Part shown: one piece after another, positions 24,664 to 36,580 of the stretch
How positions within the stretch are numbered: position 1 is the stretch's first letter
Layout of the letters: each line of letters starts with the position of its first letter
DNA from: Rotaria sordida
Lineage: Eukaryota > Rotifera > Eurotatoria > Philodinida > Philodinidae
Reading direction: 5' to 3'
Assembly (NCBI GenBank): GCA_905250125.1
Contig: CAJNOL010000465.1
Location: forward strand, 18,210 to 82,209
Length of the DNA stretch: 64,000 nucleotides
Notes under the pieces: generated by a model
The model's database searches: none
What the model was told of the DNA's origin: nothing
What the model saw: only the letters and a program-made list of their open reading frames with translations
Translations under genes and position numbers: made by a program

Positions 24664-27600
24664 ATGTCGAAACGCCCATGTAAGATTAATTCATAGTAAA
24701 TTCATAATTTATTTTTTATTGTTTTTCATTAAGCTCGATCAACTGGTTCAACTGTTCCGAAACTAATCTCTAGTAATCCAACTAGAAGTACTGTAACAGT
24801 ACCTGAGCGTTCTCAAAGTGAATATCCAACACTAACAGAAGCAATGAATAGAGTTTCATTGGGAGGATCTGAATCAACGAGTGAAGCTCGTTCTCAAACA
24901 ACTCGTCCATCATATCAACGTCGAATTTTATATTCAGCTGTTCCTGATTCAGCTGTATTAACACCAATTCATCGTCCTGATGAATATGGTAAAGCAGGCA
25001 AATCTATTCAAATATATACAAATCATTTTCGTGTATCTATTGATGATGCAATTGTTAATCAGTATGATATTGAAATTTCAATGGTTCGTCGTGATGGAAA
25101 ATTATGTTCAGCACGAAAAAATGAACGTTGGCAAACATTACAAGAACTTTCTAAGAAAGAAAAAAATTTTCCCATTGTCTGGTAAGTTTTTCTTGTTGTT
25201 ATGATTTTTGTTTTAAACTAAAATGACAAAAAAAAAAAATTTTTATTAATATTATATATTATTAATATTATATATTAGGTATGACGAAGGTAAAAATTTG
25301 TATACCAGAGAATTATTAACAGATTTTACAAAACCAATTCGTATTACATTAAAAATCAATAATGAAGATAAAATATTTGAATTTAAAGTATTGAATCTTG
25401 TTCGTCAAGAAAAGATTCGTGATATTTTTGATTTTATTAATGGACGAACTGTAACACGACCACGAGATCCTGTACGAGTCATTGAAACTTTATTTAAACA
25501 GAGTATTCGTAATGATCTTGTTTGTATACGAAATAAATTTTATAGTCGACGTCAAAAACTAATTGATCTTGGTAAGTTTTTTTTTTGTATTAAGATTTGT
25601 GTTTATTTTGATAAATTAATTAAAGGTGATGGACGTGGTATGGCTAGTGGTTTTCATCAAGCATTATGTCTTACACATGGTGGACCAACGTTGAATATTA
25701 ATTTAGCATTTACATGTTTTTATTTACCATTAAATTTTGTTGATTTTTCTTGTAAATATTTACGAAAAGATATCACCCAAAGAATTACTGAAACTGAAAT
25801 CGAAGGAATAAAACGACTTTTTAAAAATCTTCCAAGTATATTTCAATGTTTAATTATTCTTTAAAGAGAAATCTTTTTTTTTCTTCTAATATAGTTGAAA
25901 CAACTCATACCGGTCGTCCTCTTCGATATCGAGTAAAAGGTTTTGGTAAATCAGCAAATCAATTAACATTTAATCTTCATTCTGATAAAGATCAAACAAC
26001 AGCAACAACATTGGAGAAATCAATTAGTGTTGCTGAATATTTTTCTATAAAATATAAACGATTAGAATATCCTCATCTTCCTTGTGTTGATGCTAGAAAT
26101 TCAAATGAAGAAAAAGCACATTGGTTACCAATGGAAGTTGTTAAAGTAAAATTTATCAATGAAAACATATATTCTATTTACTAATTTTATTTAATAGATT
26201 GTTGAATGGGAACGTGCTTTAAGACCACTTGATAGTGTTCAACGTGCTCTTGTTTCAAAAACAACAATTATTAAACCCGATAAACGATATGATGATATTA
26301 TGAAAATTGTACGACAAAGAAATTTTCAATCAGATTCATATTTACGAGCATTAAATATCAAAGTAGATACAAATGAAATGATACAAATTAAAGGTAAATT
26401 AAGAGATTTAAGATTTGATTAGAATTTTATTGATAAATTTAGCTCGTATTTTACCAACACCGGAAGTTAAATATCGTGGTTCAAAAAATAATGAAGTCGC
26501 TGAAGATGTTGCAGTAGGAAAATGGTCAATAAGAAATCGATTTTATAATAGTCCGATGATTAATCAATGGGGAATGATATATTTTGGTCCTAAACTTGAT
26601 AAATATATAATTGATATTTTAACAGACTTTCAAAATCAACTTCCACAAGTAAATTTTCATCATATTTTATCATCTTATTGATTGAAAATAATTTTTAGCT
26701 AACAGCTGAATTCGGTGTGATATTTACATCAAAACCGAAGACTATTGCACAACCTCCTCGAAGTGAAGAAATTGAAGTTGCAATGAAAAGAGCTAGTAAT
26801 GAAAAATGGCAAATAGCCATTGTTGTACTTAATGATGTTCAACCAGAAGTTTATGAATGTATTAAACAATGGGGTAATCAAACACTCGGTGTAACTACTC
26901 AATGTGTTAATTTTCAATCACTTCAACGAAATTCTGGCAAATATCGCATGTGTAAAGATTTTATATTTTCTTAAGTCAATTGTTTTAATGAAATTATTTT
27001 CAGATGTTCAAAATTTAAGTCAAAAAATCAATGCAAAAATCGGTGGTATTAATGGAATTGTTAATTTAAAAGCAGCACTTAGTCATTCATCACATGAAGA
27101 TTTATTTATGTTCTTTGGTGCTGATGTAGGATATACATTTAATCAAGATTTATTTTTTCAATTTTTTCATGTAGGTTACTCATACAACTTGTTCGATTGA
27201 TCATTCATCAATTGCAGCTGTTGTTGGTTCGTGTGATCCAACTTGTAGTCGTTACGCAGCACGTCTTAGTGAACGTATATTTTCTCTATTTCAAATTTTA
27301 ATTTTTTGGAAAATATCTTTTTTTATTTTTACTTAAAGAATATCCAAAACAAGGTCGTTGTTCGGTAGAAATTATCAAAGAATTAGATAAAATGATTATT
27401 GATTTACTTAAAGTTTTTATTCGTACATGTGGTAATCGTTTACCTAATCGTATTGTTTTTTATCGTGATGGTGTTGACGATGGACAGTTTCAAAAAGTAC
27501 TTGATAATGAAATAAATAAAATAAAAGATGCTTGTCGCGGTAAATTTAATTTAATTTTGAATTTGTTTATTTTTTGTGTATGTTTAGTTGTGTACGGAAA

Positions 27601-28262
27601 GTTACAATTACCTAGATTAACATTTGTTATTGCTAAGAGAGGACATAACACACGGTTCTTTGGTTATGATGGCCAACGTACAAGTAATATAGAAGCAGGC
27701 ACAGTTATTGATCAAGATATTACACATCCATCACAATTTGACTTTTACTTGTGTTCACAAGCTGCAATGTAAGTCTTTGTTTTCCTTTATAATGATTGAA
27801 TTCGATTAATTGATTAATAGAATGGGTACATCTCGTCCAACTCTTTATCATGTTCTTCATGATGAAAATGGTTTTAGTAGTGATGATATTCAACAACTTA
27901 CTTATTGGGTATGTATTTTTTAAATAAATAAATAAATAATTTATTGAATTTTGTTGAAATAGCTTTGTCATACGGATGCTCGTTGCACAAAATCAGTCTC
28001 GGTTCCAGCTCCAATTCATTATGCAGATTTAGCTGCACATGCTGCTCGTATGTATAAATTTGGTGATGATCTTGATCGACATGAAGAAAAGTCAGTGTAA
28101 GAACTCTTTTTTTTCTATTTCAAGTTTTTATTGTTATGTTTTTATAATTTTTGTTTTAGTGATGATGACTTTGATGAATCGGAAAATATTTCATTAAAAG
28201 ATATTGAAACTAAAGTTATGATATTAAATGATAAAATTCAAAATAATATGTGGTTTGTTTGA
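24664..28262 (+). CDS. AGO: Argonaute-clade protein (PAZ-MID-PIWI)
   Basis: Fifteen exons: 24664-24679, 24734-25181, 25279-25571, 25626-25835, 25895-26145, 26198-26393, 26443-26648, 26699-26951, 27004-27125, 27175-27274, 27339-27539, 27588-27768, 27821-27908, 27963-28096 and 28160-28262; 933 residues. Order: Ser/Thr-rich N-terminus, N domain, PAZ (about 230-400), MID (about 480-620), PIWI (about 655-900). The MID pocket for the guide 5' phosphate is kept ([18 protein letters not shown]). Catalytic residues: D665 (FFGAD), E709 (VEII) and D742 (YRDGV); the fourth, aligned to His807 of human AGO2, is D877 (HYADLAA). All four are of the slicer type DEDD. PIWI also has QGTSRP-like [12 protein letters not shown]. 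It is an AGO, not a PIWI-clade, sequence by these blocks. Expected role: small-RNA guided silencing. Confidence 0.95.
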
Positions 28263-29460
28263 ACGTTGCCTTTTTTTATGTTAAAAAATTTCTTTTAAGT
28301 TTTATTGTTTTACTTTTTTTACAATCGTCAATAAAGACACGTGAGTGTGTTTGAAATCGCATAAGCAGTTCTATAAACTATGACATACAGATTTGTCTCG
28401 AAAAAAAGAAGCAGAAACAATCTTCAAATCTATAAGATTAAACAAGAAAGAAAATAATATAAACAACTTGCAGCTTTTTGAATGCTACTTATAATAATAG
28501 ACAAGCGTAAATCTACTGTAATATTTTACCGTTTGGTTGAAAAAAAGTATCAGAAATCGTTCATCATCGATTTAATTAATTATATTTAAGATTACTGAAT
28601 AACTATACCTAAATTTTTTCTATTTTCATGTTCAGACAATGGCATAGAACATTTTGTTTAAAAGATGCTAGCGTAATCTCTGCGGGACTACAATGTGAAA
28701 AACGATGTTTGATAACTTGATTGTAGACATAAGATTAATACTGTACGACGAAACAGATACATGCTAAAATTTTTTAAGCCAGCGAAACTCATACCTCTCA
28801 AATACTATGAAATCAAACGAACAAAAATAGAGAAAGGAATTTTTTTATCATCAATCATAAAAATATATTTCGCTATCACTATGTTGATTAAAGAAAGCTT
28901 ATGCATAATGAAACTGGAATTTGTCTCAGGACATTATTTTAAAAAAAATGAATAATGAAAATATAAAATAGAAAAACGGATAAAAAATTAATTTTTCAAT
29001 TTATATAACTTTTAAACTTCGTACTACAAAGCAAAAGACAAGATATATTTTCTAAGAAAACCTACAAAATCTTTAGTTACAAAATCTTGTATTTTGCTCT
29101 TTAGTGAGAAATATAAAAGTTATTTAAAGTAATAAGATTTATTCTTTATCTATTTTTTAATATTTTCAGTTTTTACTCTCAAGACATTTATTTTATATTT
29201 TTGGTTAACTGTTAGTTCGTTTTTATTGAAATCATAATTAAATTCCTTAAAAAGAGCTAAGAACGAAGATTGACTTTTCAAATGTAAACTTGTCTTTCTT
29301 CATGAATGGTTTATATTAAATGATTAATACTAATCCATTATGAATATTTGGACTTTAATGATTTTTCCTCTATCTACACTTATACTTGTATGACTAACTC
29401 ATTATATATATAGATACAGTGCGGGCCGTAAAAAGCATGTACTTTTTTGTTTTTACGCAT
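28263..29460. other. Intergenic, AT-rich
   Basis: No gene seen. A possible transposon end, TACAGTGCGGGCCGTAAAAA, begins at about 29415 next to the gap; it has the CAGTGCGG look of mariner-type termini, but no matching opposite end is visible. Confidence 0.45.
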
Positions 29461-29560
29461 NNNNNNNNNNNNNNNNNNNNNNNNNNNNNNNNNNNNNNNN
29501 NNNNNNNNNNNNNNNNNNNNNNNNNNNNNNNNNNNNNNNNNNNNNNNNNNNNNNNNNNNN
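29461..29560. other. Assembly gap, 100 N
   Basis: One hundred undetermined bases, a conventional placeholder length. Reading frames that appear to cross it are not meaningful. Confidence 0.99.
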
Positions 29561-29774
29561 ATTTTTTGTCTTTAATTTGTTTATGATCTTTATAGATCGA
29601 TAGAACAGAGTGTGCTGATCGCGAATCTGACGTTTTTTTCAGACTTGATTGAATAATAAAAGAGATCTTGACTCTTTTTCCTGAGCTGAAAAAGCAGGTT
29701 TTGACCCAGAAGACCACTATTATCCGTGTACAAGTCATTCAAAATAGACTCATTCGATGCAGAATGTTTTTCTT

Positions 29775-30261
29775 TATCAGAATATATAAAATAGTTAAGG
29801 AAGTGAAAATCTTGTTGAAAAGTTTTTGGGAGATCATCGCCACGATTAGGTCTTATGATCATTAGCAGTGATTTTTACGATCCTATGAAAGTGTACTTTA
29901 GATATATGAATCAGTGAGATGTTTGGAACACTAACGTAACTCATTGAGCTGCATCTTTTGTAACGAACTTGACAGCTCTTCCGTTTCATGATAGGTTTTG
30001 ATACATCCCTAGAAAATCACATGTTTGCAAAGAAGTGATTACTTGAACGTGGAATACGATGTAGTAATTAGTCTTAAAAGATGCAGCTCAATCAGTTACA
30101 TTAGTGTTCCAAATATCTCACTGGTTCACTTATCTAAAGTACATTTCCATAGGATCCTAAAAATCACTGGTAATGGCCATAGAATTCAATCGGAACGATG
30201 ATCTCCCAAACCCTTTTCAATAAGATTTTCAATTCCTTAACTATTTTATATATTCTGATAG
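29775..30261. repeat. Fold-back inverted repeat, arms about 190 bp
   Basis: Sequence at about 29775-29965 is repeated inverted at about 30070-30261. Examples: TATCAGAATATATAAAATAG at 29777 pairs with CTATTTTATATATTCTGATA at 30242, and GAGCTGCATCTTTTG at 29947 pairs with AAAAGATGCAGCTC at 30076. The spacer is about 100 bp. The unit may extend left across the gap. No coding capacity. Confidence 0.8.
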
Positions 30262-31670
30262 TCACAGTTCGATCGTAATCGAACACATGGAGAAGGACTT
30301 AATAATGGAGTTAAATCTATAATAGATTAAAGTTTAAAAAAAGCGTTCAAGTGCGCATCTTGAACTAACTATGTCTAAATGAATAAAAGTGAGAGCGATG
30401 ATATTCTCTTTGATATATCGCTACTTTATTGATTGATCTTATATGAAAAAATTAAAAAAAGAATATGAACTGTGGGTGCCATGTTCTCAAACAATTCCCT
30501 ATATCCTCAATTAAAACAATATTTTTATTTCGAAAATAAATATCTTCAATACTTTACATTATTCATATGAATGAAAATCGAATGTCTATTGAAGGAAAAT
30601 CAGAAACTATTAGAAAACTTTGAAGAAAAGTTTTAGGGATTGAGAAATGTGTATGGGTTATCACTTTCATTTTTCTGAAATAGTCGCTTGTTGACCAAGG
30701 ATTTAAGTGCACAATTCCTAGAATTTGATACCAGATTTCACTACTCTGAAAACTTTCTATTAAACTGGATAAGAGATTGTAATTTTCCTTCAGTATCGAT
30801 TCATTGACACGAAATAATCAAATCCATAAATTGGGTGTAGGTATATCATTGTACCTTTCACAAATATCAACACCTATACCTCACTCAACTAGAGTTTGAT
30901 AAAGATTTTGCAGGTTATGTATTTTCTATTCGTATAATGAAACATAAAATGTGATGCGAACTCCACATTATCGTACTAAAGGTAATGTATTGGCAATTTT
31001 TTTTTTCTTTTTTTACGCTGGCAATCAATTATTCCTTTGAGACATACATCATACAATTAATGTAAACAAGTAAAAATTCAGATATATTTCTAACGTCAAC
31101 ATCGCCTATAATGATTTTATTTTGTAATCGGATCAATACTGCTAACTTTTTATGCAACTTTCTATTCGAATAAAGAAGATCTACATGAACAAAGAACTTT
31201 CAGAAACATTAAAAATATTTTAAAAGCTTAAATCTTGACATCTTTTTTTTTGTTCTAATTCTTATTAATAAAAGAATTTCTTTATAAGTTTATCGAATTT
31301 TTATGAACTTTAAATATTCAATAGAATATGATAATTCACTGAGAATATTTTAGAATATTTGATTTAATATTAGTTTTTTGTCTAAACATAAGAATATTTT
31401 TGGTTTTAATTGTTTAGTCACATTATAGTTGAAAGTAGATGACTAATGAATCATATATATGATTGGTAAATTCAGAAAAACAAAAGAAAAGAATTACATA
31501 GAATCATTTGACTAAATAAATCAGTAAGATAACTACATGATGGAGGAACGATTGAAAAAATTCTATATGTTTATTTATTTAGGCATATTCATTCTAGACG
31601 ACAATATTTGTTTAATTTATTTTTTCTAAATTATTAAAACATATTGACTAGTTCATTATTGTCTTGTGAT
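30262..31670. other. Intergenic, no gene seen
   Basis: About 1.4 kb upstream of the WDHD1-like gene. Contains a small palindrome near 30837-30883 (GGTGTAGG...CCTATACC). No coding motif recognised. Confidence 0.45.
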
Positions 31671-31835
31671 ATGAATGAACAATTATCTCGTTTAAATGAT
31701 ATTTCCTATTCAAAAGATGGACGGCTGTATTTAAATATCGATTTTCCAAAATATAACTTCTATTGTGTTTTTTTTTAGTTATTTTGTTGTTGGTCAAGGC
31801 AATGGTTATATCAACATCTACGAAGCACAAACAGA

Positions 31836-32223
31836 CAGAGATGGAACCGGTACCGGTCTGGATTTTGGATCGACCGGTCTGCCGGTCTACCGGTCTATAC
31901 TGGTCTATATTTTTCACTTTCCTGCTCTATGATTGTATTCAAGGTACGAAGGTAATCCACCAAAGAGTTCATTGCACAAGATTTCATTTTAAGCTTCAGC
32001 CTGTTGTCTGTAGATCGATATTTTATCGATAGGTCGGGTTTTCCTGATAAACTGGCGTATCAACATTATCCTGTCACTATCGGTAGACCAGTTTGGACCG
32101 GTTTAGATCGGTTTGGACCGGTAGACCGGTCAAACCGGTATACCGGCCGGTCCGGTCCGGTCTACCTTTCTCCAGACCCGCGCCGGTACCGGTCTGAAAA
32201 AAGGTAGACCGGTTCCATCTCTG
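31836..32223. mobile_element. hAT-type MITE, 388 bp, inside a WDHD1-like exon
   Basis: Left end CAGAGATGGAACCGGT, right end GGTTCCATCTCTG: 13-bp perfect terminal inverted repeats of the hAT type. The 8-bp target duplication CAAACAGA is exact at 31828-31835 and 32224-32231. Both subterminal regions are packed with ACCGGT/GACCGGT motifs, much richer in G+C than the surrounding sequence and probably transposase-binding repeats. There is no transposase. The insertion interrupts the coding sequence; deleting the element and one duplication copy restores the exon frame. Confidence 0.93.
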
Positions 32224-32818
32224 CAAACAGATACTAACGTGCAACGTATTAATTTTCATGCCATGTGCTATCGTCTTCTTATTCATGTAAATTTGATAAA
32301 ATTTGTCTTTGAATCCATACTTTTTTTTTTTCATAATTATAAGGAAAATGTTTTGTTTACTGCTACAAGTGATCTTGAATTAAAAGTTTATTCATTTCCA
32401 CAAGCTAATGCTGAACAAGTTTTTATGAAATTTAATCACTTGGTATCGGCTCGTTGTGCAAGTAATGGCTTACTTTTCATTGGTACTCGGTATGATAACT
32501 CATTTTAAATTTAATGTTATTCGTTATCTTCTTTGTATTTTTTTAGTAATGCTGAAGTTGTGATGATTAATTTAAATGATGGTTCAAAAGAAAAAAAAGA
32601 ATTTCATGGACACGAAGATGCTATTCTGTGGTTAAGTATTAATGATGACGAAAAATTATTGGTAACAAAACGAATTCTTATTAAATTTCAAAAAAAGAAA
32701 GAAAACTCCAATATTTTTAGGCAACATCATCAATCGATGGACGTGTTCGTGTGTATAGTATTGATCAACAAATGTTAATAAAAAGTTTTAATGTGATCAA
32801 CAAATCCAATGATATTGA

Positions 32819-33356
32819 GTAAGTTGAATGAAGCTATTAATTTTATTAAAATAGAAAACTAAATCATTTTAATAAGTATTGAAAGACAATATGTTTCTAG
32901 AAGAAAAAAAAAAAACTATGCGTAAATTTCTTTGTTTTGTTAGAGAATAAATTCTATAATGAAACATGATATTTCGGTTCCGGTTTGTAATAGGGATGAT
33001 TATCAGATGGGTACATAAGCTTTGTTTCTTGTTTTTCCAAATTTCACTTTTCCTTCTTATATTTTTGTTATATTCGAATATGATTCATCATATTGTTTCA
33101 AAATAAGCTTATACCTATTAACATAAGATAGATCAATAGAAAAACGAACTATTCTTATTTTCTATTAATAGAAACAATTTATAACAATTATATTTTTTGT
33201 TCAAAACATTAAAAACACAGAAAAAGAAAACATTGAAAAACTAAAAAATAAAGCTCATGTATCCATCTGATGATAATCCCTAGCATAAATAAGAATCGAA
33301 ATCTCATGCTTCATTATGCAATTTATTCAATAAAAAAAGACATTTACACATATATA
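32819..33356 (+). other. WDHD1-like intron, left part
   Basis: Intron start GTAAGTTG followed by about 530 bp of AT-rich sequence before the large mariner-type element. The whole intron extends from 32819 to 36046, far longer than the roughly 50-bp introns beside it, because of that insertion. Confidence 0.6.
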
Positions 33357-35949
33357 CAGGGTAGCCCAAAAGTAACAGGATAGATAATTTTTTGTTCGAT
33401 TTTTTTTCTTTATACATCGACAGTTACATCTTATATTTATACCACATATACTAGGTGATACTAGTCAGAGATGGGGTATATGATCAACCTCTAGTCATAG
33501 TAATTTGTTCCAAAGAATATAAATATGTCTTAATTACTCTTATGTGACTATAGGAGAAATTCGATGTTTTTCATGTTACATTCGATTTTCATCTTCTTGT
33601 CTGCTTACTCCAATCTGAGTCACAAATTCGAGTCTATCAGATTTTGAATTCCTTTAGACTAAAAGCATACAAAATTTAATCGAATCGAATATAACATGAA
33701 AAATATCGAATTTCTCATATAGTCACATAAGAGCAATTAAGACATATTTATATTCTTTGGAATAAATTACTTCGCCTAGAGGTTGATCATATATCCAGGC
33801 CCCGCAAAAGTGGGGGGGGGGGAGTGTAGGAGGTGTACACCCTCCAATAATTGAAAATTATTCATTCGTAGCCAATAAAATCGATAAATTTTTTCGGAAC
33901 TTTTTGTCATAAAATTTTGAAGGGATGTTTAAATTTTTCGCTTTGCGAAAATGTGACCAAGCGAGCGCACTTGGCCTAATAATATATATGATTTTTCTGT
34001 TTTTAACACAATTTTACTCGTGTCTCTTTGTTGAAGAGCTTCATTTTCGAACGGTCGCCACTAGCGTGCAGAAGTGCAGAATCTGCTGCTAAAATGAAAA
34101 ATTCTCCCGATCGGCAAAACTTTTGAAAAAAATTTCCCCCTATTGAGTTAGGTTAAGAAACGAGTTATTCCAGTTTAAAGGATCCTTCACAATCTATTTA
34201 CCACTTAAACTCGTCCGTTTGGGCTGAAATATTCTGGAATGAATAGTTCTAGTGAAAAACAGTTCTGGTAAAAATTTCATCTGAATAGGTCGAAGTAATC
34301 TGGGTCTCCAGCTGATTCATAGTCCATTTATGACTTTAAGGAGAATCCTTATAACTTCGCCGCAACAAGAGGTGTAGAGCTTGGGATGGTCTCAAACTAA
34401 AGTCAATATCAATGCGCATTTTTCACCGGACAGAATTTTTAAACTCCCTATCGTTCATTTTTTAGGATCATTTTAAGAAACATGTCTTGAAATCAGCTTT
34501 AAAAGCAGCAATTCAACGGCCCTGAAACCTAATTTTTTAAAGACAGAAATCAACTATAAAAAAAGCTGGCGGATGAAAAGTTTACTCCCATTTCGACCTT
34601 CAAAACAAAATAAAATATTAATTATAGTTTAAAGCGGGTGGGAGTTATTCCAGTTTTCCTGCATAGAAATCACGTTTTGAGAAAAACGCTAAAGAAGTTT
34701 TAGAAATGAATTTTTTTCAAATCTTTTTCATTTATATCCAGAAGACATTAAAACAGACTTTTTAAAATAGCCAGTGTTCCGGAAACTATATAAAAACATG
34801 ATCCTTATCTTGAATGTTAGAACGCTCCTAATAATTAATGTAATAACGTTTTACTAATGTTTATACAAATGAAAAGTTAGTCTTTTACAAAACTGAAAAC
34901 TCTATAAAACCTCAAAAGATTCTCTGAAAACATATGATAAGAGGGAACAAGACTTTTCCAATAAGTCTGTCAAAATCTAGGCGTTTTTGCGGAAAACTAT
35001 ATATATTCTGAAAGAAGAGGCTTCGGGACACCTTTCTATGATAAAAACTCAACTTCGCATTTTTTTCGAAAAATTGGATTATTTAAGGGGAGCCTGATTA
35101 AATAAAAGTAAACAATACTGGCACTTCGAGAAAGACACGAATAACTCTTTCAAAAGTTTAATAAAAAAAAAAAAAAAAAAAACAAAGGTGCATAGTGTGA
35201 ATGATGCGTATATAAATACATCAGGACTCGTTTAGAAAACTATGAAATATTTCCTATGAGGAAAAAATCAAAAAAATTTTCCCTAACTGCTAATAACTTG
35301 ACTAAATTTTCCTCGACCGACTGATCACGCACGCGGGTAGATTCTGTACTTCTACTAGTGTGGCTGCCTTTAGCGGAGAAATCTCTCAGAACTATCGTAA
35401 CACTTTTCCCTTTCGAACAACATAAAAAAAAGAGTTTTTCATGAGTCTGAAAAATGTTTTCGCTTCGTGAAAAATAACAATTGTGTAACCGCATTGAACG
35501 TAGAAAAACTTCCTACTGTAATCAATTTTTCCGTTGAAACAGCTGGATATAGACCAATTTTTGCCAGTGGCCGCCTTCGATGATGACAGTATTGAGAAAC
35601 TTTATCACATAGGACTCGAGTTCTCTTCTTGAAAATTTGTGCAAAAATGTGGAACTTTTTAAGAAGGTTGCAAAAAGTTGTCGCTTCGTGAAAAATTTTT
35701 ACATGCTAGGTCAGCAGAGAAAGATTAACATCAAATCTGACGCGAAGAAAAATTTTGCGTCCCTCAATCTTGACTTCCTCGAAACTCCTCGCATCCTCAA
35801 TCTTAGTACCCTCGTGCGGGACCTGCATATGTCCCATCTCTAACTAATATCATCTAATATATGTAGTAGAAATATGAGATCTAACTGTCGATGCATAAAG
35901 AAAAAAAATCGAAAAAACTTATCTGTTCTGTTACTTTTGGGCCACCCTG
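33357..35949. mobile_element. Mariner-type element with long inverted repeats, 2.6 kb, in WDHD1-like intron
   Basis: Left end CAGGGTAGCCCAAAAGTAAC, right end reversed CAGGGTGGCCCAAAAGTAAC, both flanked by TA. The inverted match continues for about 120 bp (TTTTCTTTATACATCGACAG against its complement near 35889). Inside, 33470-33640 pairs with 33675-33800 as a second hairpin (GAGGTTGATCAT...). A further inverted similarity links about 34045-34085 (GCCACTAGCGTGCAGAAGTG) to about 35325-35370. A poly-G run lies at 33812-33823. No transposase can be read, so it is non-autonomous and compound. Its interior is richer in G+C than the flanking intron. Confidence 0.85.
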
Positions 35950-36580
35950 TATATTTTTCCTCCTGACCACACATTGTCTTTAGATACTATTAGGAATATT
36001 ATGCGTCGAACTATAATTTGTAAAGAATTTCATTAAATTTATTTAGAAGTGCTCAATCTTTAGCTAGAATTGATTGGGATACAATTGAAAATGTAAATTA
36101 AATATATCATAATTAACATGGATATTAATTTCATTTACAATTTTAGTTACTAGCTATTCCTGTCAAAAACCGCATCTATTTTTATGAAATCAAGTATTGG
36201 AAATTGGAAAAAATGTTTGAAGACAATACAGTTGAAGAAGTTCGTATTTAATTAAAAACAATATTAAAAACTAATAGTAAATAATTTTGCCTTTAGTTCA
36301 TTGATTTAATCGATTATTCTCCGTGTAAAAATTTTTTTATTATTACATATCGTCGTTTAAAATTAGTGATTATAAATCGAAAAACACTTAATGTTTGCAT
36401 GATGTAGCTAAAATTTTGCTCATTTTATTTCTTATTATAATCTTATATTTAAAGCTATTCGTCGAACAACACAATTTCTTCTTTAGCTTGGAATCCTACT
36501 GGATCATCTATGATTACTTGTGGTACAAAAGAAGTATGTCTCGACCTTTTAAAATAATTATCCGAACATACCGTCTCTAA

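Larger units (their letters stand above)
31671..36533 (+). pseudogene. WDHD1: WDHD1/AND-1/Ctf4-like gene, N-terminal WD40 part only, interrupted by transposons
   Basis: Nine exon-like blocks: 31671-31726, 31779-31835 continued at 32232-32286, 32344-32489, 32547-32661, 32721-32818, 36047-36092, 36147-36239, 36297-36403 and 36455-36533. Joined, with the inserted element skipped, they keep phase for 284 codons and match the N-terminal WD40 propeller of WDHD1 (VVGQGNGYINIYEAQ; GHEDAILWLS; SSIDGRVRVYSIDQQ; LLAIPVKNRIYFYE; SLAWNPTGSSMITCG). WDHD1/Ctf4 couples the CMG helicase to DNA polymerase alpha at replication forks. Exon 2 is split by a 388-bp hAT MITE that brings an in-frame stop. No second propeller or C-terminal part is found after 36533. 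It is therefore a broken gene in this haplotype, unless a full copy lies elsewhere. Confidence 0.85.

Noticed and set aside
29394..29865. Frames crossing or beside the 100-N gap
   Set aside because: They include undetermined bases or fold-back arm sequence; no motif.
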